Assembly: GCA_002363575.1 (NCBI GenBank)
Contig: DEWI01000124.1
Coordinates: 573-8,755, forward strand
Length of the DNA stretch: 8,183 nucleotides
Source of the DNA: Verrucomicrobia bacterium UBA3214
GTDB taxonomy: Bacteria; Verrucomicrobiota; Kiritimatiellia; RFP12; UBA1067
Direction: 5' to 3'
Under the pieces are notes generated by a model. The model did not search any database and was not told the DNA's origin. It saw only the letters and a program-made list of their open reading frames with translations. Made by a program: the position numbers and the translations under genes. Shown one piece after another: positions 1-5,690 of the stretch (positions within the stretch are counted from its first letter, which is position 1; each line of letters opens with the position of its first letter).

Positions 1-1400
1 CCGAAGAAGCGCTCGATCGAGCCGAGGAGCGCGCGGTGGACCATGTAGGGCTGGTGCTCCTTGCCGTCGTCGCCGATATAGACGAGGTTGAAGCGCTCCG
101 GGAGGTTGAAGTCGAACTGCACGGTGCCGAGCTGCCACGGCCTGCCGAGCGCGTCCTTGATCTTCATGTCGATCTTCGGGCCGTAGAATGCGCCGCCGCC
201 TTCATCGACTTCGTAGGCCATGCCTTCCTGGTCGAGGGCGTCGCGAAGCGACTGCGTGGCCTGCTCCCAGCGCTCCGGAGCGCCCACGGCCTTCGCGGGC
301 TTCGTGGAGAGATACGCCTGGATGTCGTGGAAGCCGAACTTCCCGAGCATGTTCTTCGCGAATTCTACGGTCGCCTTGATTTCCTGCACTATCTGTTCCG
401 GGGTGCAGAAGATGTGCGCGTCGTCCTGCGTGAAGCCGCGGACGCGGAAAAGCCCGTGGCGCACGCCGTCCTTCTCGTAGCGATAGACGGTGCCGAGTTC
501 GGCGAAGCGCAGCGGGAGGTCGCGGTAGGAGCGCTTCTTGAATTGATAGACCTGGATGTGGAAGGGGCAGTTCATCGGCTTGACATAGTAGTCCTGCACG
601 AATGCGTCGTCGCCGCTGCCTTCCTGCACCTTCATGACCGGGAACATGCCGTCTTTGTAGAACGAGAGGTGCCCGGAGGTTTCCCAGAGATTGGATTTGC
701 CGATGTGCGGGGTGTAGATGATCTCGTAGCCGGCTTCGTAGTGCTTCTTGCGCCAGTATTCCTCGATGGCGACGCGGACTCTCGCGCCTTTCGGCAGCCA
801 GTGCGCCAGCCCCGGGCCCACCTGGTCGGTGATTGTGAAAAGCTCCAGCTGGCGGCCGAGCACGCGGTGGTCGCGCTTCTTCGCCTCTTCTTCGCGCGCG
901 AGAATCGCGTCGAGTTCCGCCTGGTCCTTGGCTACGATGCCGTAGATGCGCTGGAGCATCTTGTTCTTCTCGTCGCCGCGGTAGTAGGAACCTGCCACGC
1001 GGGTAAGCTTGACGACGCCGATCTGCGCGGAATGTTCGACGTGCGGCCCGCGGCACATTTCCACGTAGTCGCCCACGGTGTACGTGGAGATTTCCTCGCC
1101 ATCCGGGATGTCGGCCAGGCGTTCGAGCTTGTAGCGTTGGCCGGCCAGCATCTTTGCGCACTCCTCGCGGCTGACGACCTTGCGCACGAACGGCTCGTCG
1201 AGCGCGATGAGCCGCGCGACCTCGGCCTCGATACGCGGGAAGTCCTCCGGCGAAAGGCGGTGCGGCATGTCCACGTCGTAGTAGAAGCCTTCGTCCGTCT
1301 TCGGGCCGATGTCGATTTGCACGTCGTCGAAAATGTTCATTATGGCGCGCGCAACCAGGTGCGCCGCGGAATGCCGCCTCATCTCGTCTGTGATTTCCAT
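1..1400 (-). CDS. thrS: Threonyl-tRNA synthetase, TGS-less, 3' part cut by window edge
   Basis: This class II synthetase charges tRNA-Thr with threonine in the cytoplasm and edits mischarged Ser-tRNA. About 466 codons are visible. The editing domain is intact, with HSAAH (H10, H14) and CRGPH (C116, H120) matching the HxxxH and CxxxH zinc/editing residues of E. coli ThrRS. The catalytic core has KPMNCP (Cys about 278), the motif-2 stretch FRVRGFTQDDAHIF (His about 329) and MVHRALLGS (His about 455), so the three catalytic zinc ligands are present. Motif 3 begins at the window edge and the anticodon-binding domain lies outside. The start is ATG at 1398-1400, with GAGGAA at 1406-1411. An in-frame TAA (1428-1430) lies just upstream, inside the -10 box, so the roughly 60-residue N-terminal TGS domain of most bacterial ThrRS is absent. 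The identification is certain; the missing TGS domain is seen directly. Confidence 0.97.
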   Translation of the reverse strand, partial: MEITDEMRRHSAAHLVARAIMNIFDDVQIDIGPKTDEGFYYDVDMPHRLSPEDFPRIEAEVARLIALDEPFVRKVVSREECAKMLAGQRYKLERLADIPDGEEISTYTVGDYVEMCRGPHVEHSAQIGVVKLTRVAGSYYRGDEKNKMLQRIYGIVAKDQAELDAILAREEEAKKRDHRVLGRQLELFTITDQVGPGLAHWLPKGARVRVAIEEYWRKKHYEAGYEIIYTPHIGKSNLWETSGHLSFYKDGMFPVMKVQEGSGDDAFVQDYYVKPMNCPFHIQVYQFKKRSYRDLPLRFAELGTVYRYEKDGVRHGLFRVRGFTQDDAHIFCTPEQIVQEIKATVEFAKNMLGKFGFHDIQAYLSTKPAKAVGAPERWEQATQSLRDALDQEGMAYEVDEGGGAFYGPKIDMKIKDALGRPWQLGTVQFDFNLPERFNLVYIGDDGKEHQPYMVHRALLGSIERFF

Positions 1401-1426
1401 CGCTGTTCCTCGCTGAAATGTCGCGT

Positions 1427-1456
1427 ATTATAGCAAATCGCGCTCGCCATGGTCAA
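1427..1456 (-). promoter_or_regulatory. Sigma-70-type promoter of thrS
   Basis: Read on the minus strand, TTGACC (1451-1456) is followed after 18 bases by a perfect TATAAT (1427-1432) preceded by TGC, giving an extended -10. Transcription would begin near 1420, leaving a leader of about 20 bases with GAGGAA ahead of the ATG. No T-box, attenuator or tRNA-like leader fits in so short a leader. Repressor control in the upstream repeats remains possible but is not shown. Confidence 0.75.
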
Positions 1457-1499
1457 TGGCTTGCGCCGCCGATTGCTCGTTTTTTCGCTTGTCCGCTTT

Positions 1500-1546
1500 C
1501 ATGCCGCGCAGCGTCCGCGGCGCTCGTCCGCCCGTCGCGCGGCATG
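1500..1546. repeat. Perfect 10-bp inverted repeat around a 27-base loop
   Basis: CATGCCGCGC (1500-1509) and GCGCGGCATG (1537-1546) are exact reverse complements. The loop contains a further small AGCG/CGCT dyad. The element lies about 45 bases upstream of the thrS -35 box. On the minus strand the bases after the hairpin are A-rich, not T-rich, so it does not look like an intrinsic terminator for the regulator gene. It could be an operator or a structured RNA segment; the function is unknown. Confidence 0.6.
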
Positions 1547-1691
1547 GCCCGGCAGGGGGCGGCGGGTATGGCGTTTCGCGCAGAAGATGGGCGGCGCGGC
1601 GCAAAAACGAGGATATAGCCCTAAGCGGACGCCGCACCGGCAAGAAGCGGGAAAGGGGACTCCCGGCGCCGGAACGCGCGGGCTTCCGGGC

Positions 1692-1720
1692 GGCAGGCCG
1701 CGCCGTCCCGGCCGCCTGCC
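1692..1720. repeat. 7-bp inverted repeat next to the 22-bp array
   Basis: GGCAGGC (1692-1698) and GCCTGCC (1714-1720) form exact 7-bp arms around 15 bases. The element ends three bases before the first unit of the 22-bp array. In DNA this rich in G and C a 7-bp dyad has some chance of being accidental, so this is a structural remark with no assigned role. Confidence 0.45.
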
Positions 1721-1723
1721 TTC

Positions 1724-1877
1724 GCGACGGGCGTCGCTTGGTCTGGCGACCGGCGTCGCCTCGCCAGGCGACTGGCGTCGCTTTGGGAGGCGACCGGCGT
1801 CGCCTTGGAAAGCGACTGGAGTCGCTTTTGCAGGCGACCGGGGTCGCTTAGGCGTGCGACGCCCGTCGCCGGACGAG
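1724..1877. repeat. Tandem array of seven 22-bp units, each a GCGAC-N4-GTCGC palindrome
   Basis: Units start at 1724, 1746, 1768, 1790, 1812, 1834 and 1856 with no drift in spacing. Each has a 14-bp palindromic core, GCGAC-NNNN-GTCGC, followed by 8 variable bases that often end in AG. The arms are identical in all seven copies. The loops read GGGC, CGGC, TGGC, CGGC, TGGA, CGGG and GCCC. In units 4 and 5 the dyad extends outward: unit 5 is a perfect inverted repeat with 8-bp arms (AAGCGACT-GG-AGTCGCTT). A degenerate eighth start, GCGAACGC, follows at 1878. The period is about two helical turns, so the dyads face the same side of the DNA. A 22-bp unit is not a multiple of three and no protein family is seen. 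Candidates are a protein-binding array or a run of small RNA hairpins. Confidence 0.9.
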
Positions 1878-1921
1878 GCGAACGCAGGGGCGGGGGCAAG
1901 CGGCCGGGCGGAGGGCAAAGG

Positions 1922-1962
1922 CGGCGCGGGAGGCGCCGTCTTCGCCGCTTTGCTTGGCGGCG
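1922..1962. other. Two small hairpins downstream of the regulator gene
   Basis: CGGCGC/GCGCCG (1922-1927 and 1933-1938, 5-base loop) and CGCCGC/GCGGCG (1943-1948 and 1957-1962, 8-base loop) lie 25-65 bases after the regulator stop codon. The second is followed by TTTT only on the plus strand, where no gene ends. On the minus strand there is no U-tract. They may weakly terminate or stabilise the regulator mRNA, but this is not a convincing intrinsic terminator. Confidence 0.3.
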
Positions 1963-1986
1963 TTTTGGCTTTTGCGGGGGAGAGGG

Positions 1987-3126
1987 TTATTTGCCTGTCG
2001 CTCTGGAAATGGAGTTGCGCCATTCCGCGGGCGTGCAGTCGAGCGACGACTTGAAGAAATTGACGAGGTGCGAGGCGGACGAGAAGCCGGCCTCCTTCGC
2101 GACGCACGCGAGCGTCAGGTTGGGATTGGCGAGAAGGCGCTTGGCGCGCGCAAGGCGCTGGCGGCGGATTTCCTCGGCGATGGAGCGGGAGAGTTCGTGC
2201 TTGAAGCGTCTTTCCAGCTCTTTGCACGGCGCGTCGAGCGCGGCGGCGATCTGCGCGGCGCCGAAGGAGCGCGAAAGATTGTCGGCTATATACGCGAGCG
2301 TGCGCTTGACCAGCGGATCGGACGAAGCGACGACATCGGTGGAGCGGCGCAGGACGATGCCGCGCGAGGGGATGAAGACGGGCTTGTCGGGAGGGGTTTC
2401 GCCGCGCATGATGCGGTCTAGCAGCGCGGCCGCCTCGTAGCCCCCCAGCTCTAGATTCTGGTCTATGGAAGAAAGCGGGGTGGATTGGTTTTCGCACATC
2501 ACCGGATCGTTGCCGATCGAAAGCACGGCGATTTCCTCCGGCACGCTGAAGCCGCAAATATCGGCTACTTCGAGGAGGCGCGAAGCGTCGCTTTCGTCGT
2601 ACGCCAGCACTGCGAGGGGCTTCGGGGCGCGCGAAAGCTCCTCGCCCAGCCACTTGAAGAACGCCTGGTAGTTCGAGCGCGAGCGCCGCGCGAGCGCTTC
2701 CGTCGCGACGAGCCGCATGGGGTGGATCGTCTGCGAGAAGCCTTCCAGGCGCAGCGCCTGCACGTTCCCCCAGCCCGTCGAAAACCACGCGAAATGCTCG
2801 AAATTCCTTTCTCGGAAATGCTCGGCTGCGATGCGCCCCAGCTGCCCGTGGTCGCTGATGACGCGCGGAATGCGGATTTCCGGGCGGCTGATCGTCACAT
2901 CGACGGCGGCGACGCCGCGCTTCATCAGCGCCTTCACGGTCTTGACGGTGGATTCGTCGGAGCGCAGCGCGGTTATCACGCCGTCGCCTTCCCAGGCGAG
3001 CGGGCGGTCGCTCATGCGGTCCTGTATCATGAGGCGCCAGGAGTGTTCGCGCGCGTATCTCGCGATCCCGCCGAGGCGTTGCGCGCTCGCGGGGGAAATC
3101 ATCACCATTACTTTTTTGCAGTCCAT
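1987..3126 (-). CDS. XylR-like transcriptional regulator (sugar-binding-type sensor plus AraC HTH)
   Basis: A cytoplasmic DNA-binding regulator of 379 residues. It starts directly with a LacI/periplasmic-binding-protein-like sensor (about residues 4-265) without an N-terminal HTH. It ends with an AraC-type double HTH (about 270-375), including the typical second-helix and C-terminal signature around AGFSSASHLVNFFK and CTPAEW. This architecture and length match E. coli XylR. Recognisable sensor pieces include RVISDHGQLGRIAAEHF and EEIAVLSIGNDPVMCENQSTPLSSID, the hinge and ligand-fold region of the family. The family usually binds a sugar and activates an adjacent gene set. The gene is divergent from the dehydrogenase operon, 151 bases away, so it is the probable controller of that operon. 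The start is ATG 3124-3126, downstream of a good promoter, although no clear Shine-Dalgarno is seen. The ligand is unknown; calling it a xylose regulator would go beyond the evidence. Confidence 0.92.
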   Translation of the reverse strand: MDCKKVMVMISPASAQRLGGIARYAREHSWRLMIQDRMSDRPLAWEGDGVITALRSDESTVKTVKALMKRGVAAVDVTISRPEIRIPRVISDHGQLGRIAAEHFRERNFEHFAWFSTGWGNVQALRLEGFSQTIHPMRLVATEALARRSRSNYQAFFKWLGEELSRAPKPLAVLAYDESDASRLLEVADICGFSVPEEIAVLSIGNDPVMCENQSTPLSSIDQNLELGGYEAAALLDRIMRGETPPDKPVFIPSRGIVLRRSTDVVASSDPLVKRTLAYIADNLSRSFGAAQIAAALDAPCKELERRFKHELSRSIAEEIRRQRLARAKRLLANPNLTLACVAKEAGFSSASHLVNFFKSSLDCTPAEWRNSISRATGK

Positions 3127-3150
3127 ATTCGTAAGAGGAAAAGCCTCTAT

Positions 3151-3179
3151 ATTGTAGCAAAACGCCGCAGCGCACGCAA
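3151..3179 (-). promoter_or_regulatory. Promoter of the XylR-like regulator
   Basis: On the minus strand, TTGCGT (3174-3179) and TACAAT (3151-3156) are separated by 17 bases, and TGC precedes the -10 to give an extended -10. The predicted start near 3144 leaves a leader of about 20 bases with no obvious Shine-Dalgarno. A small dyad, AGAGG/CCTCT (3134-3138 and 3144-3148), overlaps the predicted start point. Confidence 0.6.
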
Positions 3180-3195
3180 CAGGGCCGGGAAAAAT

Positions 3196-3244
3196 GAAAT
3201 GCGCGGGGTCGATTTATGCAATCGCATCCGCGCGCTGGAAATGC
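3196..3244 (+). promoter_or_regulatory. Possible operator: two GAAATGC direct repeats 42 bp apart
   Basis: GAAATGC occurs at 3196-3202 and at 3238-3244, so the starts are 42 bases apart, near four helical turns. XylR/AraC-type regulators commonly bind direct repeats in divergent promoter regions. The second copy abuts the -10 of the operon promoter. A 7-bp repeat can arise by chance, so this is only a candidate site. Confidence 0.3.
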
Positions 3245-3250
3245 TACAAT
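3216..3250 (+). promoter_or_regulatory. Promoter of the dehydrogenase operon, weak -35
   Basis: TGC-TACAAT (-10 at 3245-3250) is followed by a predicted start near 3257 and a leader of about 20 bases. The -35 position (around 3222-3227) matches the consensus poorly. It overlaps a small dyad, ATGC-AATC-GCAT (3216-3227). A good extended -10 with a poor -35 and a dyad at -35 fits an activator-dependent promoter, with the divergent XylR-like protein as the obvious candidate. The -10 is seen; the activation model is inferred. Confidence 0.55.
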
Positions 3251-3277
3251 ATTTGCACAACGATAGGAGAAAGAAAA

Positions 3278-4654
3278 GTGAACGCAAAGGCTTGGAGATT
3301 GTATGGAGCGCGCGACGCGCGCTTGGAGAATGTCGCGCTCGAAGACGCCGGAGAGGATGGCGTCGTCGTCGAAATCATCACTAACACGATTTGCCTCAGC
3401 GACTACAAGGCGTTGTCGCTGGGGACCGGGCACAAGCGCGTGCCGAAGGACATCGCGACGAACCCGATCATGTTCGGCCACGAAGTCTCGGGCATCGTGC
3501 GCGGCGTCGGCGCGAAGTGGGCGGGGCGGTTCAGCGTCGGCCAGCGCGTCTGCATACAGCCGGCCTTCAACATCCCCGGCCACGAGCTGGAGACGATGGG
3601 CTATTCGTGGCACTCGATCGGCGGGGAGACGACGCACGTATATCTGCCTTCGATCGTCATGGAGATGGGGTGCCTCCTGCCGTACGAGGGCGACGCGTAC
3701 TTCAAATGCTCGCTCGCCGAGCCGATCAGCTGCATCGTCTCTGCGTTCCGCTCCAACTACCACCATCCGTTCGGCTGCCACGTCCATGAAATGGGCATAA
3801 AGGACGGCGGCACGATGCTCCTCATGGCCGGCTGCGGCGCGATGGGGCTGGGCTGCATAGACATCGCCTGCCATTCCCCGGAGAAGCGGCCGCGCCGCCT
3901 CGTCGTCACCGACATCGACGATGCGCGGCTCGCGCGCGCCGCGAAAATGTTCGGCCTCGCCTACGCCGGCGGACGCGCCGCCGGCGACGTAAACGGCGTC
4001 GCCGTCACATTCGTGAACACGAAAGGCGCGGACGACCCCGTTGCGCTGCTCAAGGCGCTCAACGCAGACGCCGCCGCCGATGCTTCCAACCCGACTTCGA
4101 CAGGCGGCGGCTACGACGACATCTTCCTCTTCGCCGCCGTGCCCGCGCTGATAACGCAGTGTTCCGATCTGCTGGCGTTCGGCGGCTGCCTGAACTTCTT
4201 CGCCGGGCCGACGGACCAGAAGCTTTCCGCGCCTTTCAACTTCTACAACATCCATTACATGAACCACCACATCGTCGCGAACTCCGGCGGCGACGTCAAG
4301 GACATGGCCGATTCCGTCGATTGGATCGGGAAGGGGCATCTGCATCCAGAGGTGATGATAACGCATGTCGGCGGGCTGGATTCCGCCTTCCAGGCGACGC
4401 TCGACCTGCCCGTCGTGCCAGGCGGCAAGCGCCTCGTCTATACCCACGTGAACATGCCGATGGTCGCGATCGACGACTTCGCGAAACTCGGCGAGAACGA
4501 TCCGTTCTACGCGGAGCTTGCGCGCATCTGCGCCGCCAACTCCGGACTCTGGTGCAAGGAGGCCGAAGACTATCTCCTCGCCAACGCGCCAAAATTGGAA
4601 ATCGGCGAGCCGGAAGCGAAAATCGTCGAACGCAGAATCGAGGTTCGCAGATGA
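3278..4654 (+). CDS. SorE-like zinc-dependent alcohol/polyol dehydrogenase (MDR family)
   Basis: A predicted cytoplasmic NAD(P)-dependent oxidoreductase of 458 residues. It resembles L-sorbose-1-phosphate reductase (SorE) along most of its length: an N-terminal ALRLYG-like start, a CLSDYK catalytic cysteine (C39), GHE (H68, E69), IGGETTHV, AEPISC (E148), and a later GCLNFFAGP block plus NFYNIHY. The Rossmann motif GCGAMG (about 185-190) with an acidic residue in VVTDID (D212) suggests NAD(H). The four-cysteine structural zinc lobe of classical ADHs is not seen. GTG at 3278-3280 is chosen because AGGAGA (3265-3270) sits seven bases upstream and follows the promoter; the earlier in-frame ATG at 3194 lies upstream of that promoter. 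The protein runs about 55-60 residues past the usual end of the family. It is the first gene of the operon and overlaps the next by 4 bases. The substrate is unknown: a sugar phosphate or polyol is likely. Confidence 0.9.
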   Translation: MNAKAWRLYGARDARLENVALEDAGEDGVVVEIITNTICLSDYKALSLGTGHKRVPKDIATNPIMFGHEVSGIVRGVGAKWAGRFSVGQRVCIQPAFNIPGHELETMGYSWHSIGGETTHVYLPSIVMEMGCLLPYEGDAYFKCSLAEPISCIVSAFRSNYHHPFGCHVHEMGIKDGGTMLLMAGCGAMGLGCIDIACHSPEKRPRRLVVTDIDDARLARAAKMFGLAYAGGRAAGDVNGVAVTFVNTKGADDPVALLKALNADAAADASNPTSTGGGYDDIFLFAAVPALITQCSDLLAFGGCLNFFAGPTDQKLSAPFNFYNIHYMNHHIVANSGGDVKDMADSVDWIGKGHLHPEVMITHVGGLDSAFQATLDLPVVPGGKRLVYTHVNMPMVAIDDFAKLGENDPFYAELARICAANSGLWCKEAEDYLLANAPKLEIGEPEAKIVERRIEVRR

Positions 4655-5577
4655 TTTCCGTCTCGAGACGCGACTTCATTCTGGGCGGCGCGGCGCTTGC
4701 GCTCGCCGCCAGGCCGCGTTGTGCGTTCGCCAGTACCCCATCCCCCACTGAAAATGCCGGCGGCAGCGAAGCTGTAGCCGCCTCTGGCGCGCTCAAGGTC
4801 CGCTTTCTCGGCACGGGCGCGCTCGACTGGGAGAAGGGGCCGAACAAGCACGGCGAGACGCGGCGTTTCGCCAGCGTTCTGATCGACGGACGCACACTCA
4901 TTGATTTCACGCCGCGCAATCGCGAGATGCTTCCAGAGGGCTGTCGGCCGGAAGCCGTGTTCTACACCCATTCCCATCGCGACCACTTCGATCCGGAAGC
5001 GGCGCTCGCGCTTGGCGTCAAGCGCGTCTATTGCCATGAATCGTGGGTGAAGACGGCGCGCAAGCTTTTCGCCGCCGCTGCGGGCGAGCGCCCCGCACCG
5101 GAGGTGAACGGGGTGGCGTTCGGCGCGCCTGTCGTCGAAGGCGGCGTCGCCTTCACCGCGCTCCCGGCCAACCACTCCACGCGCAAGAAGGGCGAGCGCT
5201 GCGCATTGTACATGCTTGACAAGGGCGCGACGCGCCTCTTGTACGCGACGGACACTTGCGGAATCCCGCGCGACGCGCTGAAGTACGCCGGGATGGAGCG
5301 GGATGCCGAACGCCCGTTCACGGCGATCATCATGGAGGCGACGGCGGGCCCCGGCCACGCCGACGACCATAGGTTCTTCTTCTCGCATTCCTCCGCCGAG
5401 CTGGTGGCGCGGACCGCCCGCGCGCTCGCGGCTTCCGGGCGCTACCGCCCGGCGGCGGCGCGCCCGGTCTGGATAACGCACATGCTGCGCGCGCAATACG
5501 GCTCGATGCGCGAGCTGGATTCCTCGCTTCCCGCGCCGCTCAAGGCCGCTTTCGACGGCATGGAAATCGAAATCTGA
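4651..5577 (+). CDS. Tat-exported metallo-beta-lactamase-fold hydrolase
   Basis: A predicted exported metal-dependent hydrolase of 308 residues. The N-terminus SRRDFILGGAALALAA is a twin-arginine signal (R6, R7 and an Ala-rich core), with probable cleavage near residues 25-28. The mature domain begins at about 48 with VRFLGTGA. It carries the MBL signature THSHRDH (H107, H109, D111, H112), then H175 (PANHS), D201 (YATDT) and H277 (WITHM), which together give a complete two-metal site. The layout recalls PhnP/RNase-Z-like and lactonase-like branches rather than true beta-lactamases, and the substrate cannot be named. Its ATG overlaps the dehydrogenase stop as ATGA (4651-4654), with GAGG at 4640-4643, so translation is probably coupled. 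Being exported while its coupled partner is cytoplasmic is unusual. The fold and Tat signal are secure; the reaction is not. Confidence 0.92.
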   Translation: MISVSRRDFILGGAALALAARPRCAFASTPSPTENAGGSEAVAASGALKVRFLGTGALDWEKGPNKHGETRRFASVLIDGRTLIDFTPRNREMLPEGCRPEAVFYTHSHRDHFDPEAALALGVKRVYCHESWVKTARKLFAAAAGERPAPEVNGVAFGAPVVEGGVAFTALPANHSTRKKGERCALYMLDKGATRLLYATDTCGIPRDALKYAGMERDAERPFTAIIMEATAGPGHADDHRFFFSHSSAELVARTARALAASGRYRPAAARPVWITHMLRAQYGSMRELDSSLPAPLKAAFDGMEIEI

Positions 5578-5690
5578 AAACAATCTACAGCCGATGTTGC
5601 AACAAACAAGGAGACCACGAAATGAAAACGGTAAAACATAAAACAGCCTGCATCCTCCTCGCAACTTTTGCGGCGTCCGCCGCGTTCGCC

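Larger units (their letters stand above)
1457..1986. other. GC-rich intergenic region with several palindromic structures and no credible gene
   Basis: About 530 bases lie between the thrS promoter and the regulator stop codon. Open frames exist in several phases on both strands, but they are Arg/Gly/Ala/Pro-rich, have no ribosome binding site and show no recognisable domain, as expected of GC-rich DNA where stop codons are rare. The region holds two long inverted repeats, a seven-copy 22-bp array and two weaker hairpins, listed separately. Nothing further is recognised. Confidence 0.7.

Noticed and set aside
36..1433. A 465-codon plus-strand open frame over thrS
   Set aside because: It is the antisense shadow of thrS, with no ribosome binding site and a low-complexity Val/Ala/Arg/Leu-rich translation.
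1724..1877. CRISPR array
   Set aside because: The conserved part is 14 bp and the variable part 8 bp, far below CRISPR repeat and spacer sizes, and there are no cas genes in the window.
1922..1962. Intrinsic terminator of the regulator gene
   Set aside because: Hairpins exist, but no U-tract follows on the transcribed minus strand.
1449..2054. Open frames of 66-201 codons in the intergenic region, including frames crossing the 22-bp array
   Set aside because: Arg/Gly/Pro-rich translations, no ribosome binding site, several equally open frames, and a 22-bp period that puts successive units in different frames.
3194..3277. Upstream ATG at 3194 as the dehydrogenase start
   Set aside because: It lies before the -10 at 3245-3250 and has no ribosome binding site. 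The extra residues do not match the family, whose N-terminus fits the GTG at 3278.
1499..4447. A 982-codon minus-strand open frame spanning the repeat region, the regulator and the dehydrogenase
   Set aside because: It is antisense to the dehydrogenase and out of frame with the regulator. Its translation is Arg/Ala/His-rich with no domain, so it is a product of high GC and codon bias.
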